DNA from: UBA1450 sp964452355
GTDB taxonomy: Bacteria > Patescibacteriota > Microgenomatia > UBA1406 > GWC2-37-13
NCBI GenBank assembly: GCA_964452355.1
Contig: CAYVKV010000004.1
Location: 34,881-98,880, forward strand
Direction: 5' to 3'
Length of the DNA: 64,000 bases
Part shown: positions 34,706 through 43,562 of the stretch, piece by piece
How the letters are laid out: each line of letters begins with the position of its first letter
Position numbering within the stretch: position 1 is the stretch's first letter
Notes under the pieces: model-generated
Seen by the model: the letters and a program-made list of their open reading frames with translations, nothing else
Told to the model about the DNA's origin: nothing
Database searches by the model: none
Program-made: the position numbers and the translations under genes

Positions 34706-36371
34706 GGACATTTGCGGTGGCTTTTGTTATGGTGAGTCTCAGATTTTTCTCATCTTCATTATCTGCTTTGAGAATTGAATTTTTTTGGTAAAACAAATTA
34801 TACTTCTGTGAAAGATCGTACAAATATAAGCACAGATAATTTGGGGCAAAGCTTTGAGCAGACTCTTGTACTACTTCAGGATATTTTATGAGCGTGCGCA
34901 TGATTGCCAGTTCTTCAGCATTGAGCGAAAGGGATTCTTCCGCTTTGATCGAAATGACATTGTTTGCGCCTTCTGATTTGTTCAGAACTGATTTGCAGCG
35001 GACATAGGTATAGACGAGGTAAGGCCCTGAGTCACCTTGCAATGTTGTTGCATCTTTCATGTCAAAATAGACATCTCCTTGTAGACCACTTTTCAAAAAT
35101 GAATATTTGACCGCTGCAATGGCGAGCTTTTCAGCAACTTCTTCGGTTGATTCATAATCTTTGATAATCTGTTTTTTTGCTTCGTCCAAGAGCCACTCTC
35201 CTTCGACAACATTTCCCTTTCTTGAAGACATTTTTCCTCCCTTGAGGTGCACCCATCCATATTTCAAATGTTGCTGTTTGCCGGTGTAGCGTTTTGAGTC
35301 AGTAAGTTCCTCTACTTTAAACGTTGTTGCAAAAAAACTGGTTTGTTCTTCTGTTACCACATGAATAATTTTATCAACTTCGCCAAAATCAGTCGTTTCC
35401 TTTTCAGCCAGGGGAAGCTCTTTTCCTTCATATGTAGGATACCCTTCTTTATTTAAGAATACGCGGGTGTGGACGCCATGTCCTTCTCCGTTGAATATAA
35501 TCGCTCCATTGCTTTTTTCCAATATGTTTTTCTTTACCAGTTCTTCAATCAGTTCGATTGAGCGCTTGGCCATTTGACTTTCGAAATATTTCTTATCAAA
35601 AGTCGTGCCGATCCGTTCATATTTTTCATCAAAATATTCCAAGCTCCACGCACGAGTTTGTTCGTACAATGGCATAATCCTTCCGTCTTGATTGTAAATT
35701 TGCTTATTTATTTCAATAATTTCTTTTTTAGCCTCAACACTAGTTTCATATGCTTCACTTCCTTTGACATATGCGTTTCCCAGAAGTGATATTTTTTCTC
35801 TTATGGTCATGGAGTTGATTTTTTCCTTTCCGAGTTCGTTCAATGTCTTTGGCGCTGCCCAGAGCGTCTTTGCGATATGCAAACCAACATCTCCTTGATA
35901 ATTTGCTCGGATAACTTTATTTCCGGTCACCTCAAGAAGCCGTGCTACCGTTTCTCCGGTTGTTATGTTTCTTAAGTGTCCAATATGAAATAATTTATGA
36001 GTATTTGGATGTGCGTATTCTACAATCACTTTCTTGTTTTTTCCGAGGTGATATTCTTTGAAGGAAAAAGTATTTTGTGAAGTTTCTGTAAGATTTTTTA
36101 AGAGTACATTCTTTGATATCCATATATTGATGAATCCTGGTTTTAGAATCTCTACTTTTTCGATGATATCATCCATTTTTATTGCTTCAGCAATGGTTTT
36201 TGCAAGCTCCATCGGATTCTTCTTTTCTGTTTTTGCAAGTTGAAGGGCAATATTTGTTGAATAGTCACCGAAACTTACATTATTGGGAGGATTGATGTTG
36301 AGCTTGTCTGAAGAAAGTTTCAAATTTCTCAGAGTGCCTGTTAATATAGTATGAATATTATTTCTTATCAT
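34656..36371 (-). CDS. argS: Arginyl-tRNA synthetase
   Basis: The 571-residue class I synthetase has an N-terminal Add-1 tRNA-binding domain (1-95), HIGH motif (FHIGHLRN, HIGH at 129-132), a KMSKS-like loop GGKMSSRKGN, and a C-terminal DALR anticodon-binding domain. The ATG overlaps the argH stop as ATGA (36368-36371), so its translation is coupled to argH and both should answer to the attenuator upstream of argH. Confidence 0.97.
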   Translation of the reverse strand: MIRNNIHTILTGTLRNLKLSSDKLNINPPNNVSFGDYSTNIALQLAKTEKKNPMELAKTIAEAIKMDDIIEKVEILKPGFINIWISKNVLLKNLTETSQNTFSFKEYHLGKNKKVIVEYAHPNTHKLFHIGHLRNITTGETVARLLEVTGNKVIRANYQGDVGLHIAKTLWAAPKTLNELGKEKINSMTIREKISLLGNAYVKGSEAYETSVEAKKEIIEINKQIYNQDGRIMPLYEQTRAWSLEYFDEKYERIGTTFDKKYFESQMAKRSIELIEELVKKNILEKSNGAIIFNGEGHGVHTRVFLNKEGYPTYEGKELPLAEKETTDFGEVDKIIHVVTEEQTSFFATTFKVEELTDSKRYTGKQQHLKYGWVHLKGGKMSSRKGNVVEGEWLLDEAKKQIIKDYESTEEVAEKLAIAAVKYSFLKSGLQGDVYFDMKDATTLQGDSGPYLVYTYVRCKSVLNKSEGANNVISIKAEESLSLNAEELAIMRTLIKYPEVVQESAQSFAPNYLCLYLYDLSQKYNLFYQKNSILKADNEDEKNLRLTITKATANVLKHCLNLLGIETVEKM

Positions 36372-37729
36372 GGTGATATGATAGCATATTTCAGCTTTTT
36401 AATGGAATTAATATAGTTTTGTTTTTGTATTTTCCACCAAACAGCCTGTTTTATTGCTTGTTCACGAATGAATGGTAAATTCAAATTTCCTGTACCACCG
36501 ATATGTATCGACAATGCAAGAGTCTTTTTTATATCAGGTAGATGTGAAGAATGTAAATCAGAACCAATCTGTGCATATGCTTCACGGAAAGGAATACCTT
36601 TTTGTACTAAATCAAAGGTTCTATGCGTAGCATACAATTCAGGCGAATGAGCATTCACTAAGGACTCTATATTTGGTTCTATGGAATCAACCAAGAGTTT
36701 TACGACATTGAGCGACTCATTGGTAATTAAAAAAGAGGTAAATAATGACTCTTTTGTTTCAGCAAAGTCGGAATTATATCCCGAAGGGAGTCCAGCAAGA
36801 ATTGATGCGGTAACATTTTCATGATGCAGTACTTTATAGGTATTCGCTCTTAACGCCTCCATTGCATCAAGATTCTTCTTCTGAGGCATAATACTTGATC
36901 CGGTCTGCAGTTCCTCGGGTATGATGAAAAAGTCAAACTCAGAAGTTGTAAAAAGGAGCATATCTTCTGCAAAGCGAGATAACGCCAACATGCACTGAGC
37001 CAAAGAATGGAGTATCAAATATTGAATTTTACAACGGGAAACCTGAGCGTACAGCGAATTATTTTGAACTTTTTTAAAGCCCAGTAGTGTTGCTGTTAGC
37101 TTACGGTCAAGAGGGAGAGGAACCCCATAGCCTGCACCGGATCCTAGGGGAGACGAATCGTTTATTTCATATGCCGATTTAAGAATGTTAAGATCATCAA
37201 GAAGGCTCTCAGCAAAACTTTCAGCCCACATACCTACAGAAGAGGGCATTGCTTGTTGCATATGGGTATAACCATGCATGGGGACAAACTCATGTGTTGC
37301 TGCAAAATCCAAAAAAGATGAAATAAGCTCGGAACAAGATTGTGCTACTTGGAAAAGTGCAGATTTGGAATAGAGCTGTAAGTCAACATTTATTTGATCG
37401 TTGCGACTGCGCCCGGTATGAATTTTCTTTCCGATATCTCCCAGTTTATTGGTAAGATATCCTTCAATTTTAGTATGCACATCTTCATCACCAAGTTCGA
37501 TACGAAATGCTCCACTCTCTTTGAGAGTGAGAATTTCTTTCAGTTCAAGATGTATTTGTTGGCATTCTTTTAAAGTAAGTACTCCAATGGAATAGAGCAT
37601 GTTACTATGTGCCATTGAACCAAACACATCAAAAGTTATAAGCTGGTTATCGATCTCGACGTTATTTTTTGAGCAGTAATGTTCTATCTGCTCGTTAAGT
37701 TTTTTATCTTTTTGCCAAAGTTTTTTCAT
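36368..37729 (-). CDS. argH: Argininosuccinate lyase
   Basis: The 453-residue member of the fumarase/aspartase superfamily splits argininosuccinate into arginine and fumarate. Diagnostic segments: HTGRSRNDQINVDLQLY and the signature GSSIMPQKKN. No argG or other arginine-biosynthesis gene is in the window, so the source of argininosuccinate is unknown. It overlaps argS by 4 bases. The ATG lies about 20 nt after the U-run of an intrinsic terminator, the expected place for an attenuated gene. Confidence 0.95.
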   Translation of the reverse strand: MKKLWQKDKKLNEQIEHYCSKNNVEIDNQLITFDVFGSMAHSNMLYSIGVLTLKECQQIHLELKEILTLKESGAFRIELGDEDVHTKIEGYLTNKLGDIGKKIHTGRSRNDQINVDLQLYSKSALFQVAQSCSELISSFLDFAATHEFVPMHGYTHMQQAMPSSVGMWAESFAESLLDDLNILKSAYEINDSSPLGSGAGYGVPLPLDRKLTATLLGFKKVQNNSLYAQVSRCKIQYLILHSLAQCMLALSRFAEDMLLFTTSEFDFFIIPEELQTGSSIMPQKKNLDAMEALRANTYKVLHHENVTASILAGLPSGYNSDFAETKESLFTSFLITNESLNVVKLLVDSIEPNIESLVNAHSPELYATHRTFDLVQKGIPFREAYAQIGSDLHSSHLPDIKKTLALSIHIGGTGNLNLPFIREQAIKQAVWWKIQKQNYINSIKKLKYAIISP

Positions 37730-37749
37730 AATTGTAATTAATTTTTAAC

Positions 37750-37785
37750 CAAAAAAATCCCCCGCCGTTTAATGGGCGGGGGATT
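37750..37785 (-). terminator. Attenuator-type intrinsic terminator before argH
   Basis: On the minus strand a perfect 11-bp stem AATCCCCCGCC/GGCGGGGGATT (37775-37785 with 37756-37766, 8-nt loop) is followed by seven T. It lies between the leader-peptide gene and argH, so it must be bypassed for argH-argS expression. Confidence 0.9.
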
Positions 37786-37792
37786 GTCTAAT

Positions 37793-37816
37793 TTCTGTGA
37801 TGTTTATGCCACAGAA
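37793..37816 (-). promoter_or_regulatory. Pause-type hairpin within the leader, spanning the leader stop codon
   Basis: TTCTGTG/CACAGAA is a perfect 7-bp stem with a 10-nt loop that contains the TAA stop of the leader peptide. It lies between the Arg codons and the terminator. Upstream, CGGGG (37824-37828) can pair with CCCCG of the terminator's 5' arm (5 bp), a possible antiterminator that would enclose this hairpin. Confidence 0.6.
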
Positions 37817-37875
37817 CTTACTTCCCCGTTGGTTCGTCGTGAAACGATGCTAGTGAGTGTAAGTAATGTGATCAT
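37804..37875 (-). CDS. Leader peptide with tandem Arg codons (attenuator of argH-argS)
   Basis: A 23-codon frame starts at ATG 37875, exactly 7 nt after TATAAT, as in many genes here. It starts MITLLTLTSIVSRRTNG and ends SSVA-stop. Two adjacent CGA codons (37834-37839) are residues 13-14. The distance from these to the terminator is 48 nt, close to the 55 nt I count in the E. coli trp leader. An ATG at 37884 in the same frame overlaps the -10 and is unlikely to be used. Function is inferred from arrangement; the peptide itself need not be stable. Confidence 0.7.
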   Translation of the reverse strand: MITLLTLTSIVSRRTNGEVSSVA

Positions 37876-37882
37876 GTGGGTC

Positions 37883-37911
37883 ATTATAATCATTTTTATA
37901 CATTTATACAA
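37883..37911 (-). promoter_or_regulatory. Promoter of the argH-argS leader transcript
   Basis: TTGTAT (37906-37911), 17-nt spacer, TATAAT (37883-37888). It starts 19 nt after the stop codon of the upstream asparagine-synthetase-like gene. The predicted start site falls at or next to the leader ATG. Confidence 0.8.
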
Positions 37912-37929
37912 CTCATAATTTATTTTAAT

Positions 37930-39042
37930 TTATTTCATATACTTCTTATTTCCCTGTTTTTTCTTATCCCAGTCTCCAGTTTGAGAATTAAGAAGAGAAA
38001 AAAGTGATACATTTCTGATATCTTTTTCTCCAAAAATATATTGAAGCACTCTTTCATTTCCAATACCGTATCCAGCATGTGGGTTGGATTTCTTGCTTTT
38101 GATAATATCTAAATACCATTTGAAATCATCATATGTTCCACCCCTTTTTGTATGAAGTTTAAACATAGTTGAACCAGTAAGCCGTTTATCGAGCTTCTCA
38201 AAATCATGTTCACGTACTGCCGAACCGGTGGCTTCACCTGCGTAGGGAAGGATGAGATCTGCAGAAAGTACCACACGCGGATCTTCTTTGGATACTTTCA
38301 TATTAAAGAATTTTATGTCTTTTGGGTACTTGGTTATAAAAACTGGTAACTCTTTATCGGGCTCATTCATTAGTTCCACAATTTTTGCTTCATGTACAGA
38401 TTCCAGATCGTCACCAAATACGACGTGTGGAAAACCGTTACTATTTAATAATTTGACTGCATCCGTATAGAGGATTTGTAAAAATTGAGTTTTTGCCGCA
38501 TGCTCAAGTTTGGAAATATCTCTATGGTATATGTCACTAAGAATTTGCCCATTGTTATAAATGATATTTTGTATCATTGCTTGAACCGCATGCTGAATAT
38601 GTACCAAAAGTGCATCAAACATTTTTTCTTCGTCATAGTTTTTTCGGGTCATTTTAACAAATGAGCAATCAAACTCTTCCTCAGTTAGTCTAAACTGTCT
38701 CAAATGTCTTTCATCCTCTCTTTCTTCATCCCGTCCAGAATGGATCACGGTGAATGCTCCCGGAAGTGTTTGGAGAATCTGTTCCAATGACAGTTGTCCG
38801 GTTTGGGCAAAAAAAAGAGGAATGCCATTGCGGTTGTGCACAGTAAAAAGCGTGTCTACATTTTCACATGCACCCGTTATGCCTACGATTTCTGGTACAT
38901 CGACATAGGTTAATCCCGATTTTTTATAGTGGGTAAATGCACCTCCGCTTAGAGATTCATTTATTTTTGCAAGGTTTTTAAAATGATCATTAAATATCAA
39001 CGAATAAGAATTGCTCTCAACTGATAAATTAATTTTTTGCAT
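37930..39042 (-). CDS. AsnRS-like asparagine synthetase (AS-AR type), catalytic core only
   Basis: The 370-residue protein is the class II catalytic core of the AspRS/AsnRS group without the N-terminal OB anticodon-binding domain. Motif 2 is present as R104-D-E106 with RHLRQFRL, and motif 3 as GYGIGNER (324-331). Such stand-alone cores (the archaeal AS-AR enzyme, AsnA-related) make asparagine from aspartate rather than charging tRNA; that role is inferred here. It has its own strong promoter at 39114-39142 and lies upstream of argH-argS. Confidence 0.72.
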   Translation of the reverse strand: MQKINLSVESNSYSLIFNDHFKNLAKINESLSGGAFTHYKKSGLTYVDVPEIVGITGACENVDTLFTVHNRNGIPLFFAQTGQLSLEQILQTLPGAFTVIHSGRDEEREDERHLRQFRLTEEEFDCSFVKMTRKNYDEEKMFDALLVHIQHAVQAMIQNIIYNNGQILSDIYHRDISKLEHAAKTQFLQILYTDAVKLLNSNGFPHVVFGDDLESVHEAKIVELMNEPDKELPVFITKYPKDIKFFNMKVSKEDPRVVLSADLILPYAGEATGSAVREHDFEKLDKRLTGSTMFKLHTKRGGTYDDFKWYLDIIKSKKSNPHAGYGIGNERVLQYIFGEKDIRNVSLFSLLNSQTGDWDKKKQGNKKYMK

Positions 39043-39113
39043 TATTCCTTTAAAAAATATTAAAAATGAATATTTTATTACAAATAATTGTTAATATTTT
39101 AAATATTCAATGA

Positions 39114-39142
39114 ATAATATACAAAAAATTAACTATTGTCAA
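39114..39142 (-). promoter_or_regulatory. Strong promoter of the asparagine-synthetase-like gene
   Basis: Perfect TTGACA (39137-39142), 17-nt spacer, TATTAT (39114-39119). The leader of about 65 nt is very AT-rich and contains GAATATTT...AAATATTC, an 8-bp inverted repeat. AAAGGA lies 3 nt before the ATG, too close for an efficient Shine-Dalgarno. Confidence 0.75.
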
Positions 39143-39196
39143 GAGTTGTTGCCGACCTTGCATTCTGTGTCGTAGTTGCTAGAATAGTAGCACTCT

Positions 39197-40081
39197 ATGA
39201 AACGAAAACTTATCGTGCTTGGAATTCTTATATTATTATTTGTCGTTTTTGTGCTTGTTCGGTTTTTTTTGTTTGATAATCCGGGAACAACCGGACGTCT
39301 TAAAGTTCTTTCATCACCAACAGCAGGAATATTTATTGACAATGCTGCCGTGGGAAAAACACCGTATGAAACAAGGTTGAAGCCGGGAGAATATACTATC
39401 AAGCTGATTCCAGAAGGCGAGGACACTCAAACCGTCTCTTGGAGTGGTAAGGTCACCGTCAGAGAAAATGCTCTTACCTATGTCAGTCGAGAAATGGGTA
39501 CCACAGAGCTGACATCAGCAGGCGAGATATTGACGATTGTAAAGATGGAAAAATCCCCAAAAGGCGAGACGGGACAAGTATCGATCGAAACAGAACCTAC
39601 CGGAGCGATCGTATTTTTGGACAACGATGAGAAAGGAGTTGCACCATTAATACTTGATGAAGTTTCACCGGGAGATCATGAACTTGCGGTGTATCTGCCC
39701 GGATTTTTTCGGAGATCTCAAAAAATTAATGTTGAAGAGGGTCATGTGGTAAAAACCACGTTCAAGCTTGGACTTGATAAAACATATAAAACGCTGAATG
39801 AAACGCTTGAAGAAAACAAAATTGAGGCAAGTAAATCTGCAGAAGTTGTCGAAGAAAAGAGTTCTGAATCTAAAACAAGTAAATCTCTTACCATTCTTGA
39901 GACTCCAACCGGATTTTTAAATGTTCGCGAGGATCCATCTACATCGGGTAAAAAAGTTACAGAGGTCAGTCCAGGAGATGAATTTACATATACTGAAGAA
40001 AGTGGAGGATGGTACTTGATAAAAACAAAAGAAGGTGAAGAAGGATGGGTGCTTGGAGACTATGTGGAACTTTCCGAGTAA
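39197..40081 (+). CDS. Membrane-anchored PEGA-repeat protein with SH3 domain
   Basis: The 294-residue protein has an anchor helix (5-25), two PEGA domains (about 35-100 and 120-190: SSPTAGIFIDNAAVGKTPYE, ETEPTGAIVFLDNDEKGVAP), a Lys/Glu/Ser linker and a C-terminal bacterial SH3 domain (about 235-292: GFLNVREDPSTSGKKVTEV, GWVLGDYVEL). It is likely a cell-envelope protein; SH3b domains often bind peptidoglycan. TAGAAT lies 11 nt before the ATG with TTGCAT 16 nt further up. Confidence 0.85.
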   Translation: MKRKLIVLGILILLFVVFVLVRFFLFDNPGTTGRLKVLSSPTAGIFIDNAAVGKTPYETRLKPGEYTIKLIPEGEDTQTVSWSGKVTVRENALTYVSREMGTTELTSAGEILTIVKMEKSPKGETGQVSIETEPTGAIVFLDNDEKGVAPLILDEVSPGDHELAVYLPGFFRRSQKINVEEGHVVKTTFKLGLDKTYKTLNETLEENKIEASKSAEVVEEKSSESKTSKSLTILETPTGFLNVREDPSTSGKKVTEVSPGDEFTYTEESGGWYLIKTKEGEEGWVLGDYVELSE

Positions 40082-40084
40082 AGC

Positions 40085-41191
40085 TTACTTATCCTTCCAC
40101 ACAAGCTTATTATAGAAGAAGTATGAATAAGGGATGATAATGAAAATGATAATCAGTACCTTATAAATATACCAGTAAGTAATCCCAAAAATATTTGTTG
40201 TAAGAGTCATGCCGATTGTTTGAATGAGCAGTGATCCCGATGCAATAATATTGAATTTTACAAAACTCCACATAAGTGAGCTTTCTTTTCTACTTAATCG
40301 TTTATGCTTAAAACTCCATTGATTGTTCAGAAAGAAATTGGATATGATTGCGGCTTCAGCACTGAGCGCTGTACTGAGCCAAACGACGACCATGAGCGTC
40401 TCGATTAACAGAAATGAAATCCCAAAGTCGATCATAAATCCAATTCCACCAACGATTGCAAATTTGATAAATGAAGAATTTAAAAATACATATTTTATTG
40501 TTTGATAGATGTATTCGACTGAGTCAATTTTTGAAGACCCCTCAACACGATCGGTAAATTTTACCGGAATTTCTTGTAGTTTCGCTCCTGACTTTATGGC
40601 ATTGTCAAGAAGTGCCACTTGAAAAACATAGCCGGTATATCCTTTCATGTCGGGGAGGTGTTTTTTGATAACCCATGATTTAATTGCGCGGTACCCATTG
40701 GTCCATTCGGTGACCGATAATTTCATGAATCCAAGTCGTACAATCCAATTACCTAAAATTGAAAATAATTTTCGGTGGATACCCCAATCCTGCGGGATGG
40801 ATCCACCGGGGATGTATCGAGATCCGACGACAAAATCTGCACCGGCCTCAATCTTCTTCAGAAATTTTGGAATATCATTTGGATCATGGGAATGATCAGA
40901 ATCCATCTCAAATAAAACATACGGGTTTATTTTTTCGATTGCATGAGAAAAACCATCAATATATGCTTGTCCAAGACCTTCTTTTTCGGTTTTTAAAAGC
41001 GAGAGATTTTTATATTTCTTTTGAAGCTTTTCTACTTCATTTGCTGTTCCATCGGGAGAATTACTATCAACAACCAGTATAGAGATGTGCCAGTTTTCGA
41101 GTCCTTCTGATATGGAAAAGATTCTTTGAATCACCTCGGATATGTTTTTTCCTTCATTATATGTGGGAAGGACAATAACTGCTTTTTTCAT
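40085..41191 (-). CDS. GT2 polyprenyl-phosphate glycosyltransferase fused to GtrA-like domain
   Basis: The 368-residue protein's residues 1-230 are a dolichol-phosphate-mannose-synthase-like GT2 domain (VIVLPTYNEGKNI, VVDSNSPDGT, FEMDSDHSHDP, GSRYIPGG). Residues 235-368 form a four-helix GtrA-like domain (FIKFAIVGGIGFMIDFGISF). It would charge a polyprenyl phosphate with a sugar and help flip it. It follows uxs and ugd, which suggests a role in building a surface glycan. Three bases separate it from the converging PEGA gene. Confidence 0.9.
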   Translation of the reverse strand: MKKAVIVLPTYNEGKNISEVIQRIFSISEGLENWHISILVVDSNSPDGTANEVEKLQKKYKNLSLLKTEKEGLGQAYIDGFSHAIEKINPYVLFEMDSDHSHDPNDIPKFLKKIEAGADFVVGSRYIPGGSIPQDWGIHRKLFSILGNWIVRLGFMKLSVTEWTNGYRAIKSWVIKKHLPDMKGYTGYVFQVALLDNAIKSGAKLQEIPVKFTDRVEGSSKIDSVEYIYQTIKYVFLNSSFIKFAIVGGIGFMIDFGISFLLIETLMVVVWLSTALSAEAAIISNFFLNNQWSFKHKRLSRKESSLMWSFVKFNIIASGSLLIQTIGMTLTTNIFGITYWYIYKVLIIIFIIIPYSYFFYNKLVWKDK

Positions 41192-41194
41192 CTG

Positions 41195-42145
41195 TTATTT
41201 TTGATTATGTAATTCTGTTTCAAAATACTCAATTGTTTTTTTAAGGCCCTCATTGAGTGAAATTTTTGGCTCCCAACTGAGGATCTTATTTGCTTTTGAA
41301 ATATCCGGTTTTCGTTTTTTTGGATCATCTTGTCCAATGTCTTCAAAGGTGATTTCTGAGGTGGAGTCAGTCATATCCTTTATGATCTCTGCGAGCTCAA
41401 GAACGGTTTTTTCATCAGGATTTCCAATATTGATTACTTCTCCTTCGATTCCTTCAGTCTCTCCAAGTGATACAAGTCCTAATACCATGTCATCGATATA
41501 GCAGAATGATCGAGTTTGAGTACCATTTCCATAGATTCTGATTGGATAGTTTTGGATAGCTTGAATAATAAAGTTTGAAACAACACGACCATCATTGAGC
41601 TCCATATACGGTCCATAGGTATTAAATATTCGTGCAATCCGAGTATCAATGGTAAATGACCGATGGTAGGTCATTACCATGCTCTCTGCATATCGTTTTG
41701 CCTCATCATAACATGCCCGGTCTCCCAGGGTATTAACATTTCCCCAGTAGGATTCTTTTTGTGGATGTTCAAGGGGATCTCCATATATTTCAGATGTTGA
41801 GGTGAGAATCATTCGGTCGCACCCATTATTTTTGCAGAGCTCAAGGATTTTGTATGTTCCTTCCGCATTCACTCGCATTGTCTCCACCGGATGTTTTTTG
41901 TATTGAATTGGTGATGCAGGGGATGCAAGGTGATAACAAATATCGATGTGTGGAAGAACGGAAAGGTCTGTCGTTATTAAATCCTGTTCAAGAAAGGTGA
42001 TTTGATTTTGTGGTATCGAAGCGATATTCTTTCGATTTCCGGTTATGAGGTTGTCAATAATATATATGGAATTACCTTTGTCAGCATAGTATTTACTGAG
42101 ATGAGACCCAATAAAGCCGGATCCGCCGGTGATGAGAATATTCAT
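41195..42145 (-). CDS. UDP-glucuronate decarboxylase (UDP-xylose synthase-like) SDR
   Basis: The 316-residue extended short-chain dehydrogenase has NAD-binding GGSGFIGSH, the ASPASPIQYKKHPVETM segment typical of UDP-glucuronate decarboxylases, TSTSEIYGDP, and active-site YDEAK (in RACYDEAKRYAES). It turns UDP-glucuronate into UDP-xylose. Its neighbour ugd makes UDP-glucuronate. TATAAT lies 9 nt before the ATG. Confidence 0.88.
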   Translation of the reverse strand: MNILITGGSGFIGSHLSKYYADKGNSIYIIDNLITGNRKNIASIPQNQITFLEQDLITTDLSVLPHIDICYHLASPASPIQYKKHPVETMRVNAEGTYKILELCKNNGCDRMILTSTSEIYGDPLEHPQKESYWGNVNTLGDRACYDEAKRYAESMVMTYHRSFTIDTRIARIFNTYGPYMELNDGRVVSNFIIQAIQNYPIRIYGNGTQTRSFCYIDDMVLGLVSLGETEGIEGEVINIGNPDEKTVLELAEIIKDMTDSTSEITFEDIGQDDPKKRKPDISKANKILSWEPKISLNEGLKKTIEYFETELHNQK

Positions 42146-42155
42146 ATATCAAGTA

Positions 42156-43451
42156 TTATACCGATTTTCTCCCCGTAGAGATATATGTAAAACCATATTT
42201 CTGCATGTTTTTAGGATTGTAGATGTTTCGACCATCAATTATTGTTGGATTTTTAAGGAGCTTTTTGACTCTCGTGAGATCTGCTTGTTTGAATTCATTC
42301 CATTCGGTAAGAATACAAAGCGCATCTGCGTCTTTGACTGCTTCATACATATCGGTACTATAGTGAATTTTGTCGCCAAATATCTTTTTAATATTAGCTG
42401 TTGCTGCAGGATCATAAGCGGTGATGGTGTATCCCATTTTATTAAGTTCCTCAATAACATAGAGAGATGGAGCAAAGCGAATATCGTCGGTATTTGGTTT
42501 AAAACTGAGACCCCAGATTGCAATGGTTTTTCCTTTTGTATTTTTGACCACCTTGTGAACGAAGTTATCTCGCACAATTCGATTAATACGCTCTGCAGAG
42601 TCAAGTATGCCGGTATCAAGATCAAGTTGCTTTCCCGTTTCGGTGAGCGCCATGACATCTTTTGGAAAACATGAGCCACCATACCCAATGCCGGCAAATA
42701 AAAATTTTCGTCCAATGCGATTGTCTCCACCAACCGCATCCATAATTGTTTCAATATCGGCGCCCGTTGCTTCAGCATAAAGCGAGATCAGATTTGCGAA
42801 AGAAATTTTCGTCGCAAGCATGGCATTTGATGCGTATTTGATGATTTCCGCACTCGCAAGATCGGTCACGATTCGAGTACCTGGAAGAGGTTTGTGTGCT
42901 TCGAGAATAACGTCAATTGCTTTTTGAGATTTTGAGCCGACAACTACACGATCGGGATTTACCGTATCATGAATGCCCGTGCCCTCTCGCAAGAATTCAG
43001 GGCATGAAGCAACATCAAATTCTGCTCCATCTGATTTAACTTCATTGAGTATTTTTTCAACTTTAAGGTTTGTGCCAACGGGAACAGTGCTTTTACATGA
43101 TACAACGGTATATCCTTTTTTCAGATTTTTTCCAATACTTCGGGCGACTGCAAGCACCGTTGAAAGATCAGCTTCACCTGTTTCGGTGGGGGGAGTTCCC
43201 ACGGCGATAAATACAATATCTGATTCAGGCACGGCTTTTTCAAAATCAAGAGTGAAATGAAGACGTTTTGCATCAAGGTTTTTTTTGAGAAGTTCTTTTA
43301 AACCCGGTTCGTAGATGAGCGGATCGCCATTTTTTAGTTTTTCAATTTTTTCCGGGGTGTGTCCGACTACCCAAACGTCATTGCCAAAATCTGCAAAGAC
43401 GCATGCAGTGACAAGTCCGACATATCCGTGTCCTACAAAAGTGATGGTCAT
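42156..43451 (-). CDS. ugd: UDP-glucose 6-dehydrogenase
   Basis: The 431-residue enzyme oxidises UDP-glucose to UDP-glucuronate. It has an N-terminal Rossmann domain (FVGHGYVGLVTACVFADFG), the substrate-binding loop ASCPEFLREG, catalytic Cys in GIGYGGSCFPKD, and a C-terminal domain (WGLSFKPNTDDIRFAPS). The promoter is at 43460-43488. The next gene, 10 nt downstream, uses its product. Confidence 0.96.
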   Translation of the reverse strand: MTITFVGHGYVGLVTACVFADFGNDVWVVGHTPEKIEKLKNGDPLIYEPGLKELLKKNLDAKRLHFTLDFEKAVPESDIVFIAVGTPPTETGEADLSTVLAVARSIGKNLKKGYTVVSCKSTVPVGTNLKVEKILNEVKSDGAEFDVASCPEFLREGTGIHDTVNPDRVVVGSKSQKAIDVILEAHKPLPGTRIVTDLASAEIIKYASNAMLATKISFANLISLYAEATGADIETIMDAVGGDNRIGRKFLFAGIGYGGSCFPKDVMALTETGKQLDLDTGILDSAERINRIVRDNFVHKVVKNTKGKTIAIWGLSFKPNTDDIRFAPSLYVIEELNKMGYTITAYDPAATANIKKIFGDKIHYSTDMYEAVKDADALCILTEWNEFKQADLTRVKKLLKNPTIIDGRNIYNPKNMQKYGFTYISTGRKSV

Positions 43452-43459
43452 AAAAGTAC

Positions 43460-43488
43460 ATCATATTAAAGTTTCTATTAAAATTCAA
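43460..43488 (-). promoter_or_regulatory. Promoter of ugd-uxs-GT2
   Basis: TTGAAT (43483-43488), 17-nt spacer, TATGAT (43460-43465), 8 nt before the ugd ATG. On the opposite strand TATAAT (43547-43552) serves the SulP gene, 10 nt before its ATG. Confidence 0.65.
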
Positions 43489-43562
43489 CTCGAGTGCAAA
43501 AATATAAATAGATATAAAATAACTCTCAAAATAATATAAACAGTACTATAATAGAAGATTCC

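Noticed and set aside
37750..37911. T-box riboswitch before argH
   Set aside because: No T-box sequence (UGGNACCGCG-like) or specifier-loop architecture was found; the peptide frame with paired Arg codons fits better.
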